Below are positions 49,440 to 60,602 of a stretch of DNA of 64,000 nt, piece after piece (the first letter of the stretch is position 1; every line of letters begins with the position of its first letter). The DNA is from Posidonia oceanica (taxonomy: Eukaryota > Streptophyta > Magnoliopsida > Alismatales > Posidoniaceae), in the NCBI GenBank assembly GCA_037176725.1, contig JAZBRS010000037.1:11054001-11118000 (forward strand). The letters run 5' to 3'. The notes under the pieces are model-generated. The model had not been told where the DNA came from. It worked only from the letters and a program-made list of their open reading frames with translations, and did not search any database. The translations under genes and the position numbers were made by a program.

Positions 49440-49656
49440 GTAAAGTGGCGACTCCATCGTGGAAATCAGACTTGACCTCACTATTTGTTTTTTTTACGCC
49501 TCTTATCATCTTTTGATATCTTTTACCATTTTATCAGTGTTTTCCTCGAGTCGAACTCTCCTCGGATACACCATAAACTGTGGCCTTCTTTCCCTTCGAC
49601 CAGGCGCCTGCGAGCTTTGGCAGCGGCCCCCGCGTCGTATGCGAGAGACGGTTACA
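49440..49656 (+). other. PBS-like site and duplicated LTR-C end
   Basis: TGGCGACTCC at 49446-49455 starts a partial PBS. After about 75 bp, a diverged copy of the LTR-C terminus begins (49526) and ends GGTTACA at 49656. The two copies share CTCGGATACACCAT, CTGTGGCCTTC and CCTGCGAGCTTTGGCAGCGG. Confidence 0.7.
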
Positions 49657-49760
49657 GTTGCATACATAGCATTCATGCTACATTGCATTTAGGTCTAGTA
49701 GCTTAGTTTGATTGCATTTAGGTCCAGAACCTAAACTATTGCATGCTTATCATTTCATGG

Positions 49761-50000
49761 GCATTTTGCATGTTGCCCCCTACCTTTTTGGCATACTGCA
49801 TATTGGCTGCTACCTTTTGGGCATTTTGCATGTTGCCCCTTACCTTTTGGGCATTTTGCATGTTACCCCCTACCTTTTGGGCATACTGCATATTGCCCCC
49901 TATCTTTTGGGCATACTGCATATTGCCCCCTGCCTTTTGCCATAGTGCATGTTGCCCTTTACACTCTGCCATATTGCATGTTCCCCCTTTGCATTTCTCC
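49761..50000 (+). repeat. 30-bp tandem array, eight copies
   Basis: Units of exactly 30 bp start at 49761, 49791, 49821, 49851, 49881, 49911, 49941 and 49971, with consensus GCATTTTGCATGTTGCCCCC + TACCTTTTGG. The sequence is unrelated to the CCGTTTTGC array but has the same period. Confidence 0.92.
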
Positions 50001-50006
50001 CATATT

Positions 50007-50011
50007 GCATC
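50007..50011. repeat. Target site duplication of solo LTR D, left (GCATC)
   Basis: GCATC directly before the TG of LTR D. The same five bases follow its end at 55810-55814. Confidence 0.9.
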
Positions 50012-52736
50012 TGTTGACACCCCATCTTGATAGGCTTGGATCCTTGGAGCCTTCCTGATGATTGCTGGACTCAAACCCAAAACCAAACCCTAATCCTCTT
50101 CTTTACCCTCCAAAATCAGCCCATCTTGACCTAAGCCTTTACCCCTCTTTCCAAGCTCAAAACCTAACCAAAATCCATAGGAAAACCCACCAACACCCAC
50201 TTAGCAAGCCTACCCAAGAACCCAGAAATTTCCAAACCTAAACCATTCCCAAAAACCCTAGAAAACCTAGGCAAAACTCCCCTTTTTCTACACCTTGAAA
50301 CCCCTCCAAAACCTTCTTAGAATCAAACCAAAACTTCAGGACTAACACCTCAAATCCTAGACTACCCACTCAACAATTTTCACCTCATTCCAAAACCCTT
50401 AAGACCCCCTTTCATCCAAATTATCCTTTTCTCTCTCTGGGATTATCATTTTCTCTCTCCTCTCTCTCTCTTGATTATCATCTCTCTTTTCATCCCCTTT
50501 TTGCCCTTTTTCTGGCCTGGCTGTGGGCCCCCTTTGTGCTTCTATCCCTTCTCTATCTTATTCCTATTTTTACTCTATTTTTAGCTTTTTTCCTGAATTT
50601 TAAAAAAATCCTTTTCCTTCAACCTATCTCTTTTCCTTTTTTCTCCCTCATTTTTCCATTTCTTTCCTCCTCCTCTTTTCCTCTTCTCTCTTTTGCAAAA
50701 ATCCATAAAAACCCCTAAAAATCTGTAAAACCCCAAAATATAAAAGAAACAAATCAGAATCCTAAGAAAAATAATTAAAAATACTAAACAAACAAATAAA
50801 AACCTAAACCCAACTAAAATTAGCTAAAATAGAAAATCAAGGAGTGTAACCTAAAAAATACAAAATAATCAAAATAAAATGCTGTAAAATCAAGGAAAAA
50901 ACTAAAATATAATCAAAACCAACCAAAAGTGAAAACCCTATCAAAATAATCTAAGAACAAACCCTAAGAAGAAGTAAAACAATTAAAAAACACTAAGACA
51001 AATAATTGATGAAAAAACTTGACTTAACAAACCTAAGAAGAACAATTTAAGAACTTAATTAAAAAAAAAAAAGAGAAAGAAAAGAGAAACAATTAAAGGT
51101 TAAAAAACACTTAATCAAACAAGAGAAACCTAACTAAAAAACATCAAGAAAACTTAACAAACAAAAAATCAAAAGTGTAATAAGAAGAATCCTAAAAAGA
51201 CTAAAATCAAAAAGCAAAACTCACTCTAATTAATCCAAAAATAAATCTTAAAAAATCCCAATTAAAATCCCAGACACTTAACAAGAAAAACACAATTAAA
51301 AAAATAACTTAAAAAGCTTAACAAACACTTAATCAAAATGGAAAACAAATTAAAAACAGAGAAAACCCTTAAAACCCTAATCAAACCCAAAACCCCTCTA
51401 AAATCGGGATTAATCAACTGAAAACAGTCATTAAAAATTTAATCAAGATCCTGACTCACAACATGATCATTCTAATATTTTTACTTATTTTTATTCTATT
51501 TTTACCTAATTTATTTCTCCTCTTTTTCTCCTCTCCTTCTCCCTTTCTTCCTATTCTTTTCCTTTTTCTGCTGGGCCCAATTCAGCCCGTCCACCCCTTC
51601 CTTCCTTCTTTTTTCTTTTATTTTTTTTTTTTTTTCCTCAGCCTGCGGCCCGGCCCGCCTTCCTCCTTCTTCCTCTTCCTTCTTCTTCCTCTGCGTTTTT
51701 CTTTCTCTTCCCGCGGCCGGCCAACAGCACTCCCTCCCCGTTTTTAAATTCAACTTCTTCCCTCTCCATCCAATCGGCCTACAGCTCGCCGCTCCTCTCT
51801 CCTCTCTCAGCACCTTTTCCGGGAGGCATTAACTGCCTGTCGACTCGCCGGCCTCCTCTCAACTCCAGCTCCAGTGTTCGGCGCCGACAGGATTTGAAAA
51901 TCCTCTACACGCCCAGCTCCGCTGAAGCCTTCTGATAAAGCCTCAGCATTCGATCTCCTTCATGGCCTTTTGACGATCCGAGAGAGAGAGAGCTGAAAAT
52001 CCAGAGAATTCTCCAGCAAAACCTTCTTCTTCTCCCTCTGAAAATTCAGCAGAACCTCCCCCTCCTTTTCCAGCAATCCAAGCCCCTTCCAAGCCTCAAC
52101 TTCTCTCCTAATTGATCCCCCAAGTTCACCCAGAAACCCAGCTATCTTCCTCCACCCTTCCACGGCCTTTCCACCACCCAGAACCACCACTAGTTCACCA
52201 GAAATCCACCTGAGAAGCCAACTGAACCCAACCAAACTCTCTTCTCAATTCCCTTCGCTCCAGTCCACCACTCCCCATCAAACTCCACCCAGATAATCAC
52301 CAGACGTCCACCTTTCCCGAGCACCAGACCTCCAGCCCTCTCCCTCACCACAGGCCGAGAACAACACAACAAACACCTGCACCTCCTTCTGACCAGAAAA
52401 CCTACCAGCTTGCAATCTCCAGCCACAGCCTCCCAAAACCCAATTCGACCGCCCAGAACCCTTCACCAGACCTCCAGCGATCTTCCAGAAGCCTCCGCTC
52501 CACCGGACGAGCAGCAACACCCCCCCGTCTCCGGTTCCTTTCTGAGAACCCAAAAGTGCCAGATTCTGCTCCGAGCTTCGAAGCTCACGTCCGGACGTTT
52601 GGGAAGCTCCGGAGGATCGTCCTGAGGCGACTCCAGCCCTTGCGAGCAGCCGACAGCACCCGCAGCGATCGGACAGACTCCACCGGCGACCTCTGAAGCC
52701 ACCGTCGTCGGTAAGGCATCTCAGACGCGGAACCAG

Positions 52737-52738
52737 GT
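52737..52738 (+). promoter_or_regulatory. Splice-donor-like site in LTR D
   Basis: AACCAG|GTAAAT, same relative position as 10384 in LTR A. Confidence 0.4.
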
Positions 52739-54460
52739 AAATTCCACTTCCCCTAGCCTCCTCTTCCTCCCCTCTTGCTTCTCCAGCCTTTAGAATAAGG
52801 TCTCCGGCTCTCCTACGCCGAGTCAAGCTCCGGCCAGGGTCTTCTTCTCCGGCGAGTCTCTCCGGTCGTCCCGCAGCTCCGTCCAGCAGAACGCAGCTCC
52901 GGTGGTTGCCTCAGGTCCGCATGGGTCTCAGGAGTGTTCTCCGGCCTTTAGAACGTAGCGTCGCTGCGTCGATCAGCCGGACGAAGCTTCTGAAGCTCTG
53001 CAGACCTCCGGCGATCGCTCCAGCTCGTTCCAGTCCGCATCGACCTCCGCCGAGCACCGTCCGACCTCCGTCAGGACCAGGAGCAGCTCCCCCGCCGGTC
53101 TGCGCGTCCCCAAGCCCCCTGTGTCGGCGTTCATGGACGCTGGCAGCTTGCTGCTACAGTGTCCATGGCCGCCGGCGTTTTACTGTTGTTTTATTTTTCT
53201 CTGGCTATAGTTTTTTGGTAAATATTGCATATCTGCCTTAAGTTATTTCATTTTTACGTTTTAGTCCTCTCTTCATTTAATCAGCTTAGTTTTTAATTAA
53301 ATATCATGCTAAATTGCTCTGAATATCCGTGCTTTTCAGTATTTTCTTTCCGGTCCTTCTACTGTGCTGTGCTATTGTATTATTTTGCATTTTAGCCCCT
53401 CTGTTCTTGATTTTTGCACTTAAGTCCTGCCCTAAATCAGTTCATTTAATTGCATGCATTTTACCATATGAAATTGCATTCTGCATCCCTGCATGTTTCT
53501 GATTTTGCATATAGGTCCATGCACTGTAGTAACTTAGGTTTTATTTTTAATTTTTGCATACTGCATTGCATATTTTCCCCCCTGTTTTTGCATATTTGCA
53601 TTTAGGTCCATTTTAAATGGACAGTAACTGTTTTCCATGCATTTTTGCTTACTGCATTGCATTTTGGCCCCTGTTTTTTTCAAAAATTGCACATCAGTCC
53701 TTTTCAGTGTTTTTAGAGCATATTTACCATACAAAATTGCATATTTGACCCCTGCATGATTCAAAAATCACACATAGGTCCTTGCATCTTTTAAAAACCA
53801 TGTAAAAAGACTGTTTTGCCTCTAAAGTTGCATCTTAGCTCCTATGCTTACAAAATTGCATGTAGACCCTCCACTTGCATTCCCAGACTCCCCAGAACCC
53901 TGTTTTCTGGAAAATTTGCATTTTAGACCTTAGTTTTTTTCAAAATTGCATTCTGATCTCTTTTGTTTTCAAAACTTCTTCCAATGCATACCCTCTTTTC
54001 AAATTAGCTTTCTGAGCCCAGTCTTTTGCAAAATAACCCTCTGCCCTCTCCTGTTTTCAAAACCCTCCTCTGTGGATCCCATCTTTTGTGAAAATTTGCA
54101 TTTTAGCCCCTCTTCTTTTTCAAAAATGCTTTTGAACTCCTGTCTTTTCCAAGTTTGTTCCCTTTGTTTCCTTTTGCTTGTGCATGCATTCTGCATTCAT
54201 TTAGTCTTGCATTTTAGCATCCTTTTGCACACACTAAGCACTTTTAGCTCCCCTTCACTTGGGAGGACCTTTTTACACACCCCTAGGACCTCCTGAACAC
54301 CTAGATCTGCTCTTCTCCCCTGTTCTGGCCTTCCTGCCTTGAAGCTGCGATATCTTCCGATCCGGCCGTTGGATCTTCTCAAGTAAGCTGCCCAGGCGAC
54401 CGCAGCGAAGCGCTCTTCAGCATGGACCAAGCAGATCTCAGATCAGGCTCCAGGATTTCC

Positions 54461-54462
54461 AG
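54461..54462 (+). promoter_or_regulatory. Second donor-like site in LTR D
   Basis: TTTCCAG|GTATGTCC, aligned with CTCTAG|GTATATCTTCC near 11780 in LTR A. Both follow a conserved stretch with GCTCTTCAGCATGGACCAA, a good candidate for a small leader exon. Confidence 0.4.
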
Positions 54463-54924
54463 GTATGTCCTCCTGAACCCCTGCATTGCATTCATTTGCA
54501 TGCCGTTTGCATAGTTTTCCTCGTTTTCGATTTCTGTCTCTTTGAGCATGTAGAATAGGGCCTCCTCTTCTTGTCTATCAACTCAGATCTCCATTTCGCG
54601 TTTCCCTATGTGTTTTGTGTTGAGTTTTCCCTGGATTTACCACTTAATGTGACTTTCTCCCCCCTTTTCCACGATCCGATCGCATCGCGAGCTTTGGGCA
54701 GCATGCGAGACACACCGTGGAGCGGTTTAGTGGTAAACGGTCATAAAGAGGTGGTAATCCCTCCGTTTGCTCACTCTCCCCTTTGTAGGTCTTCACACCT
54801 ACCCTGGGTGGTCCTAAACAATGTCTGTTCTTACACACACATTATCTTGCTCCTCTTTGGCATCTTCTGATCTCTTCTTTGCATTTAGCATTCGCACAGT
54901 TTTCCGAGATTTTATCTCGCAGCT

Positions 54925-55150
54925 TTTGGCACCGTTTTGCGTGCCCGTTCTCGTTTTGGCACCGTTTTGCGTGCCTGCTTTGTCTTTCGCATCGTTTTGA
55001 GCGCTCGCCCTGTTTTTGGCACAGTTTTGCGTGCCCGTCACCGTCTTTTGCACCGATTTGCGTGCCGCCTTGTTTTCTCGCCCGTTTTGCCTGCCGACCT
55101 TGTCTTTTTGCACCGTTTTGCGCGTTTTCTTGTTTTTCGCCTCGTTTTGC
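54925..55150 (+). repeat. Short CCGTTTTGC array in LTR D
   Basis: About seven diverged units of roughly 30 bp. Some read GGCACCGTTTTGCGTGCC, a GGCAC/GTGCC stem around 8 bases. It matches the position and word of the large array in LTR A. Confidence 0.8.
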
Positions 55151-55809
55151 ATGTTTTACGCCGTTTTCTCTTGCATGTCGATTGCATTGCATGGTTTTAC
55201 CGTTGTTTTGCTTTTTCGCCTGCATTTGCATATAGGGCTGTGATGCTTACTGCCTGGAGTTCTCACGAGCCAGGTTTCGCCCGGTTCGGAACACAGACAG
55301 CGTAGCTGAGCATTTAGAAAGCACGTTTACTTCCCTTGCTTTGCCTCTTCCCACTTAGAGCACACCTTGAGCATTCATTTAGGCATTCATAGGCACATAG
55401 GCATTCAATCCTGCATTTCCCTGCGTATGCGAGCGTAAGCCTAGAAAGACCGATTTTCGGGCGTGTCGGGGGTGCCTAACACCTTCCCCGCACGTAACAG
55501 GAGTCCTTGCCCTGTCTTTTGGCCCGTAATGACCGTACTGCCCTTATCCTAGGCTAGAGTCATCTCATTTGCATGTATTTGCATTTGTTTCCTTTGCATT
55601 GCCTTGCTTTGCATTTCTTGCTTGGTTTTGCGTGTTAATTCACGCATTTCCTCTGGTTTTCCTTGTCTCCCGTTAATAGACATGGTGGCGACTCTGATTT
55701 GTCTTATCTTTCTCTTTTCTCCTCGATTTCAAGTGTTTTCGAGTCGAGCCTCTTCCTCGGATCCAATCGCCGCTAAATAGCGAGCCTGATTCCGATCGGG
55801 ATCGCTACA

Positions 55810-55814
55810 GCATC
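55810..55814. repeat. Target site duplication of solo LTR D, right (GCATC)
   Basis: GCATC, identical to 50007-50011. Confidence 0.9.
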
Positions 55815-56865
55815 ATAGTTCAAATTGCATTAAGGACTTAACTATTGCATTGCATGCACTTTCCAGGACTTTGCATCTTAGTCCTTGCATTCTCTTTCAG
55901 CATCCTCGATCTCTGTTTACTTGGTTTTATCCCTGTTTGCCAAGTATTTGTGTTTTGAGCACATTGATCTTCTCTGTAATTCTGGGAACGCGTCCTGTGA
56001 GCGACAAGATCTAACGTATATTATATGCGTGACCTTTGGGTGCGTGTATAAGGCATCTAGATCCAGCGCAACTTGTAGGCGCGCAACCTGAGCCGAGAGC
56101 AGGCTATGTGCTAAGTTTTGTTTCTCTGTTTACTCATAGACTATCTGTTTTGTTTACTTCTACATCCTTACTCGATTTCCCCTTGCTTGCCGCATCCTTG
56201 CATTATATGGTTTTCCGTCGGTGTTTTGTTTTCCCCTTGCATGCCGCATCCTTGCATTGAATGGTTTTCCTCCGACGTTTTGTTTCCCGCCTGCATTGCA
56301 TCTATGGCGATGATGATTACTGTTTGGAGTTCTTACGAACGAGGGCCCGCCCCGTTCGGAACCCTAACAGCACTGCTGAGTACACAGATTGCATGTTTTG
56401 TTTTCCCTCATGCATCTTGACATTTAAGCATACATTTAAGCATACTAAAGCATTCATGGCATAGCATAGCATTCATTTCACACATGTGAGCGAGATTAGC
56501 CTAGAAAGACCGCTCCTCGGACGTATTGGGGGTGCCTAACACCTTCCCCATGCGTAACAAGAGTCCTTACCCTTTCTCTTGGCTCGCAAGGACCATTGTG
56601 TTTGCAGCCATTGGCACGAGTCATTTATTTCAGCATGGCATTGCATCCTTTGTATGTTTTCATGCTTTTCTCGGTTTTCCTCGTCTCCCGACAATAGACT
56701 AGGTGGCGACTCCCTTTTGCTTTATCTTTGTTTTTCCACGCTTTTCCGGTGTTTTCGAGTCGACTTTCCTTCCTCTGATCCACCCACTAATAGCAACCTT
56801 ACGTTGGTCGATGCATGTGAGCTTTGGCAGCGTGCATGGACGTGCCGATGGACAGGGTTGCTACA
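55815..56865 (+). mobile_element. LTR H remnant, right part
   Basis: It carries the shared 3'-end modules of Tat LTRs: GGTGCCTAACACCTTCCCC at 56528-56549, TGGCGACTCC at 56704-56713 and GAGCTTTGGCAGCG near 56820. It ends TTGCTACA at 56865. No PBS follows; gag-like sequence begins at once, so PBS and leader were deleted. Confidence 0.7.
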
Positions 56866-57493
56866 CTTACCTCTTGGATCTGGTCCCTCACCGACACTGC
56901 ATCTCAGCATTCCCACTGACAGGCCCCCTAACGTGCAGTATCAGCATCTGATGGAGCTTGCCCAGACGTTCTAGGGTATGGCTCTATCTGTTCGCCCTCC
57001 TGTGGTTCTCGTTGCTCCTGAGGTTCCCCTGCAGCCTGCTCCTGCATTTCAGGCTTTCCCCATTGCACCTCCACTAGACCATCGTCCTAGCTACTCACTG
57101 CTCGGCGATGGGGGCACAACTTCCGCCGCCTGCATTTACACCACTCATCGCACAGCATTTGACTCCACCACCTGGTGGCCAGCCCCTCGGGTTGGTTGGA
57201 GCATAGTACCCCACAGGCCCGCCGCCCGACACCGCGCCTGCGCAGCAGTTGTTGCTCCAGCACTCTACACCACCCACTGCACAACACTCTACCTACCCCT
57301 ACCCCATGCATTAGCAGGTTCCTACCCCAGCATGCATACCATCATACACTGCACCCACGCATGGATACGCTGGCCATCACGTCGCATCACCAGGCGATGC
57401 GATGGTGGACCCAGAGGAGCACCTTGGTGCGACCCAATCAGCATATGTGATCCCTGTCCCATCACCTTCGGTAGCAAGTCCAGATCCCCTCAA
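56866..57493 (+). pseudogene. Gag N-terminal remnant joined to LTR H
   Basis: The plus strand matches A's gag-protease from about nt 15390 onward: LGSGPSPTLHLSIPTD, then MALSVRPPVVL, then later DPEEHLGATQSAYV (another frame). A TAG at 56972-56974 stands where A has CAG, and a frameshift lies in the middle. It ends abruptly at 57493, where LTR E begins, before the capsid domain. Confidence 0.8.
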
Positions 57494-59650
57494 CCCCATT
57501 TTGACACCCAGTCAGCGTATTTCACTTGGAGGAACGAGCTCGGAAGCGGCGAACCCCACCTTTGACCTAAACCTAGCCCGAAACCCCAAAACCCTCCAAA
57601 CCTACCCAAGACCTCTACACTGCATGCCTCCACAAGCCCAAGCCCATTAGTGGCCCAGATTTCACTACAGCAGGCCTGATGTGTAAGTTGCCTGTACCTT
57701 CGGCAACTGAGTCTGTCGCTCTTCTAAGCGATGACTCGTTCTGTCACCGTCGAGACCGGTGACTCAGCTCTCCACCTGCTTGCACCCTTGCCACCAGTTC
57801 AAACACTCCCACCGTGCGTTTGGACGCTTCCGGCCATGTCGCCCACGTCGCCCTGACACCACCACGACCTCCCACGACCTCACCTCCACGACCCACGATC
57901 TCCTCCCACCTTGCCCTGCCACCTCCACGCCATGTGCAGGCCTTGACCAAACAAAACGGCTGCTGAACCCATTCTTCTCCAGCCGGCCAACCATTCTCCA
58001 GCAGAGCCCCTCCAGAAAATCCCGAACCTTCTCCTGAGCATTCCACCACACTTCACGGCATCCCGGAGAACACACACAAGCCTTCCCACTCCGCCTCGCC
58101 CCTCCATGCGTCTTCGTACTTCCGAGCTCACCGTCGAACCCATTGTCAGCCAGTAACTGCAACAGGCCACACCACAACACCTCCAGCCTCCAAACTTTGC
58201 ACGAATAATCTCCGAGCATCCACAAACACAACCCAATCGCACTGAGCAACTGCCGCGACCTCCACGCCGGTGCACTCCGGCCAGCTAGGTCGGGGAGCCA
58301 CTCCACACACCCCTGCAGGTGAGCAACCTCTCCCCCACGTTCGTGACACTCTGTGCTTGCTTCCTGTATAGTTAGTTCTATTTTATTGATGCTTTATCGC
58401 CACTGTTAGCCTTCTTCTCTGATGCCGGAGGACTGCCAGGTTAGCTGCTAGTGAGAGCGGCGACTAACCTGTACCTCTAGCAGTCCGCCGGTCGATCTTT
58501 GAGCCCTTCCTCCATGCGACTCATACCACCGTTTCACTTGATTTTTGCTTGTTTGTATTCACAAATGATTGGTCTTCAATTCCATGCATTTAGTTGTTAG
58601 TTTGCATCGCCATGGATGCAAGATTTGGCCGTGGAAGTTGGCCTCTAGGCTGCCAGTTATGCTGCTACTTCAACCGGCGACTGAACTGTGTTTTTAACAG
58701 TCCACCGGCTAGACTTCACGCCCCTGTATCTCGTGATCCACATTTCCATTTTGCAAAGTAGTTACATGGTTTTAATCTTGGATATGTCCTCTGTATTGCC
58801 ATGTGGTTTATTGCGTATTTTACATCATTTATGTGCCCTCTTGCCGGCGATGAAGTTGGCTATCTACAGCAGTGAGCAGCAAGTGCCGTCGCTTGTCTTA
58901 CAAGCGACTGGTGCCGCCGCTGCCCAAATTGGCGCCATGTGCCGCCGCTGCTCACAACGGCGACATGTGCTGTCGCCGGACTGATCGGCGACCCAGCCCA
59001 CTGTCCAGACAGTGGATAGATGCCCCTTGTTTGCCGCTTTGTTTTTCATCTACTTAGTTTGTTTAGCCCTGTTTTAGCTTCCTAGTAGTTTTACCACTGC
59101 ATCATGGCATTCTAGCCATAATCATCCATGTTTGGCATGTTTTTCACTAAGTACAGCAGGTTTTCAAATGGCATTTAAGCAAGTAAAGCATACATTAGGC
59201 ATTCATAGCATCTATCGCCCTTGGGTGTACAGTAAAGGCAAGCATTTGCCGACATTCCTGCATATGCGAGTGAGAAGCCTAGAAAGACCGATTCTGGGCG
59301 TATCGAGGGTGCCTAACACCTTCCCAGTGCGTAATAGGAGTCCTTACCCTTTCTCTTGGCTCGTAATGACCATTATGCCCTTATCCTAGGCACAAGTCAT
59401 TTACTTTTGCATAACATTGCACCCATTTGCATGTTTTCATGCTTTTCCTCGGTTTTCCTCGTCTTCCGATTTAATAGACTAGATGGCGACTCCAAATTTG
59501 CTTTATCATTTGTTTTTCTGCACTTTTCTGGCGTTTTTTATTCGAGTTTCCTTCCTTGGATCCACCTACTATTCACGACCTCTTGTCGGTCAATGCACGC
59601 GAGCTTTGGCAACGCACACAGCGTCGCTCCGGTGACACCCGGTCATGACA
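57494..59650 (+). mobile_element. LTR E, about 2.2 kb, first bases missing
   Basis: It begins CCCCATTTTGACA, i.e. the family start without the first 7-8 bases. It contains a GC-rich block, a donor-like TGCAG|GTGAGC at 58319, a cluster of strong short hairpins (58424-59015), the shared module (59306-59325) and the PBS-like decamer (59484-59493). The end is taken as CATGACA at 59650, but is diverged from the other LTR ends. Confidence 0.7.
58424..59015. repeat. Cluster of perfect short inverted repeats in LTR E
   Basis: Stems: CAGGTTAG (58437-58444)/CTAACCTG (58464-58471), nested in GGACTGC (58430-58436)/GCAGTCC (58480-58486); GTCGCTTGT (58888-58896)/ACAAGCGAC (58900-58908) with a 3-base loop; CGGCGAC (58958-58964)/GTCGCCG (58972-58978)/CGGCGAC (58986-58992), two alternative 7-bp stems; and CCACTGTC (58998-59005)/GACAGTGG (59008-59015) with a 2-base loop. 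Confidence 0.85.
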
Positions 59651-60045
59651 ACAACAAGGCAAAAGGCATGTGCATGGCATGTGCAGGTGTTGTGGACATG
59701 ATGGTGAAAAGAAAGCACTCATCGTATCAAAAGGCAAGAATACATGGCATGTGCATGTGTGGTGGCATAGCAATTGTGTAAAACAAAGCATTTACCACTC
59801 AAAAGGCATGTATTGTTGCGCCAAGCAAGTATTTAGGCATGTGTAGTGCAAGAAATAAAGTAGGTAAAGACAAAGTAAGCAATAAAGCATGTAAAGACAA
59901 GGCAAGCAATAGAGCATGTAAAGACAAAGCAAGCAATAAAACATGTAAAGACAGAGCAAGCAATAAAGCATAGAAATAGGCATAAGGCAAGCAAAATGCA
60001 AAATCCAAGCAAGCAAGAAAACCAAAATGAAAGCCGAAGTCTAGA
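59651..60045 (-). other. Minus-strand leader of element F (truncated)
   Basis: Reverse complement of the leader type seen at 14100-14290 and 40440-40680 (TTGCACATGCCATGC, ACACAA...TATGTC words). It ends abruptly at LTR E. Inside lies a 27-bp repeat. Confidence 0.75.
59846..59970 (-). repeat. 27-bp tandem repeat, about four copies
   Basis: GCATGTAAAGACAAAGCAAG + CAATAAA (plus-strand form) repeats four times in the minus-strand leader. Confidence 0.8.
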
Positions 60046-60064
60046 GTCCCCAGCGGAGTCGCCA
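60046..60064 (-). other. Primer binding site of element F, minus strand
   Basis: The minus strand reads TGGCGACTCCGCTGGGGAC, the closest match to the tRNA-Arg type in the window, one base from the LTR end. Confidence 0.85.
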
Positions 60065-60065
60065 C

Positions 60066-60602
60066 TATAGAAATCCCGTCAAACTGGCACGTCGATGCAG
60101 GCTGCCAGAGCTCGTGCGCACCGATCGATGAGAGGCCGCTAATAGCGGATGGATCCGAGGAAGGAAACTCGACTCGAAAACACCTGAAAAGGGTGAAAAA
60201 CAAAGATAAAGTAAATTTGGAGTCGCCACCTAATCTATTAAATCGGAAGACGAGGAAAACCGAGGAAAGGCATGAAAACATTCAAATGGGTGCAATGCTA
60301 TGTAGAAATAAATGACTCGTGCCTAGGATAAGGGCATAATGGTCATTGCGAGCCAAGAGAAAGGGTAAGGACTCCTGTTACGCATAAGGAAGGTGTTAGG
60401 CACCCCCAATACGCCCGAAATCGGTCTTTCTAGGCTTCTCGCTCCCATATGCAGGAATGTCGGCAAATGCTTGCCTTTACTGCACGCCCGAGGGGCGAGG
60501 GATGCTATTAATGCCTAATGTATGCTTTACTTGCTTAATTACATGCTCAAGATGCTAAGATGCGTGATGGGAATTAAACGTGTAATCTATGTGCTCAGCA
60601 AC
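60066..60602 (-). mobile_element. LTR F, 3' end part, minus strand
   Basis: The shared module is at 60388-60407 and the PBS-like decamer at 60219-60228, both in reverse complement. It is interrupted at 60603 by LTR G. It is very similar to 59171-59650 of LTR E but inverted. Confidence 0.82.
60598..60602. repeat. Presumed target duplication left of LTR G (GCAAC)
   Basis: The five bases before TG of LTR G. The second copy would lie beyond the window. Confidence 0.4.

Larger units (their letters stand above)
49657..50011 (+). mobile_element. LTR H remnant, left part
   Basis: GCATTTAGGTCC-type sequence and a 30-bp array. It is interrupted by the solo LTR D and continues after 55814. The start of LTR H is not recognisable. 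Confidence 0.55.
50012..55809 (+). mobile_element. Solo LTR D, 5798 bp, relative of LTR A
   Basis: It starts TGTTGACACCCCATCTTGAT and ends CGCTACA, flanked by GCATC on both sides, with no PBS, internal region or second LTR: a solo LTR left by recombination between two LTRs. It follows LTR A in order: CTCTCT runs near 50450, AT-rich block, GC-rich block to the donor-like site 52737, T-rich stretch, short GGCACCGTTTTGCGTGCC array (54925-55150), shared modules at 55467-55489 and 55686-55695. Divergence from A is substantial, so this is an older relative. Confidence 0.93.
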
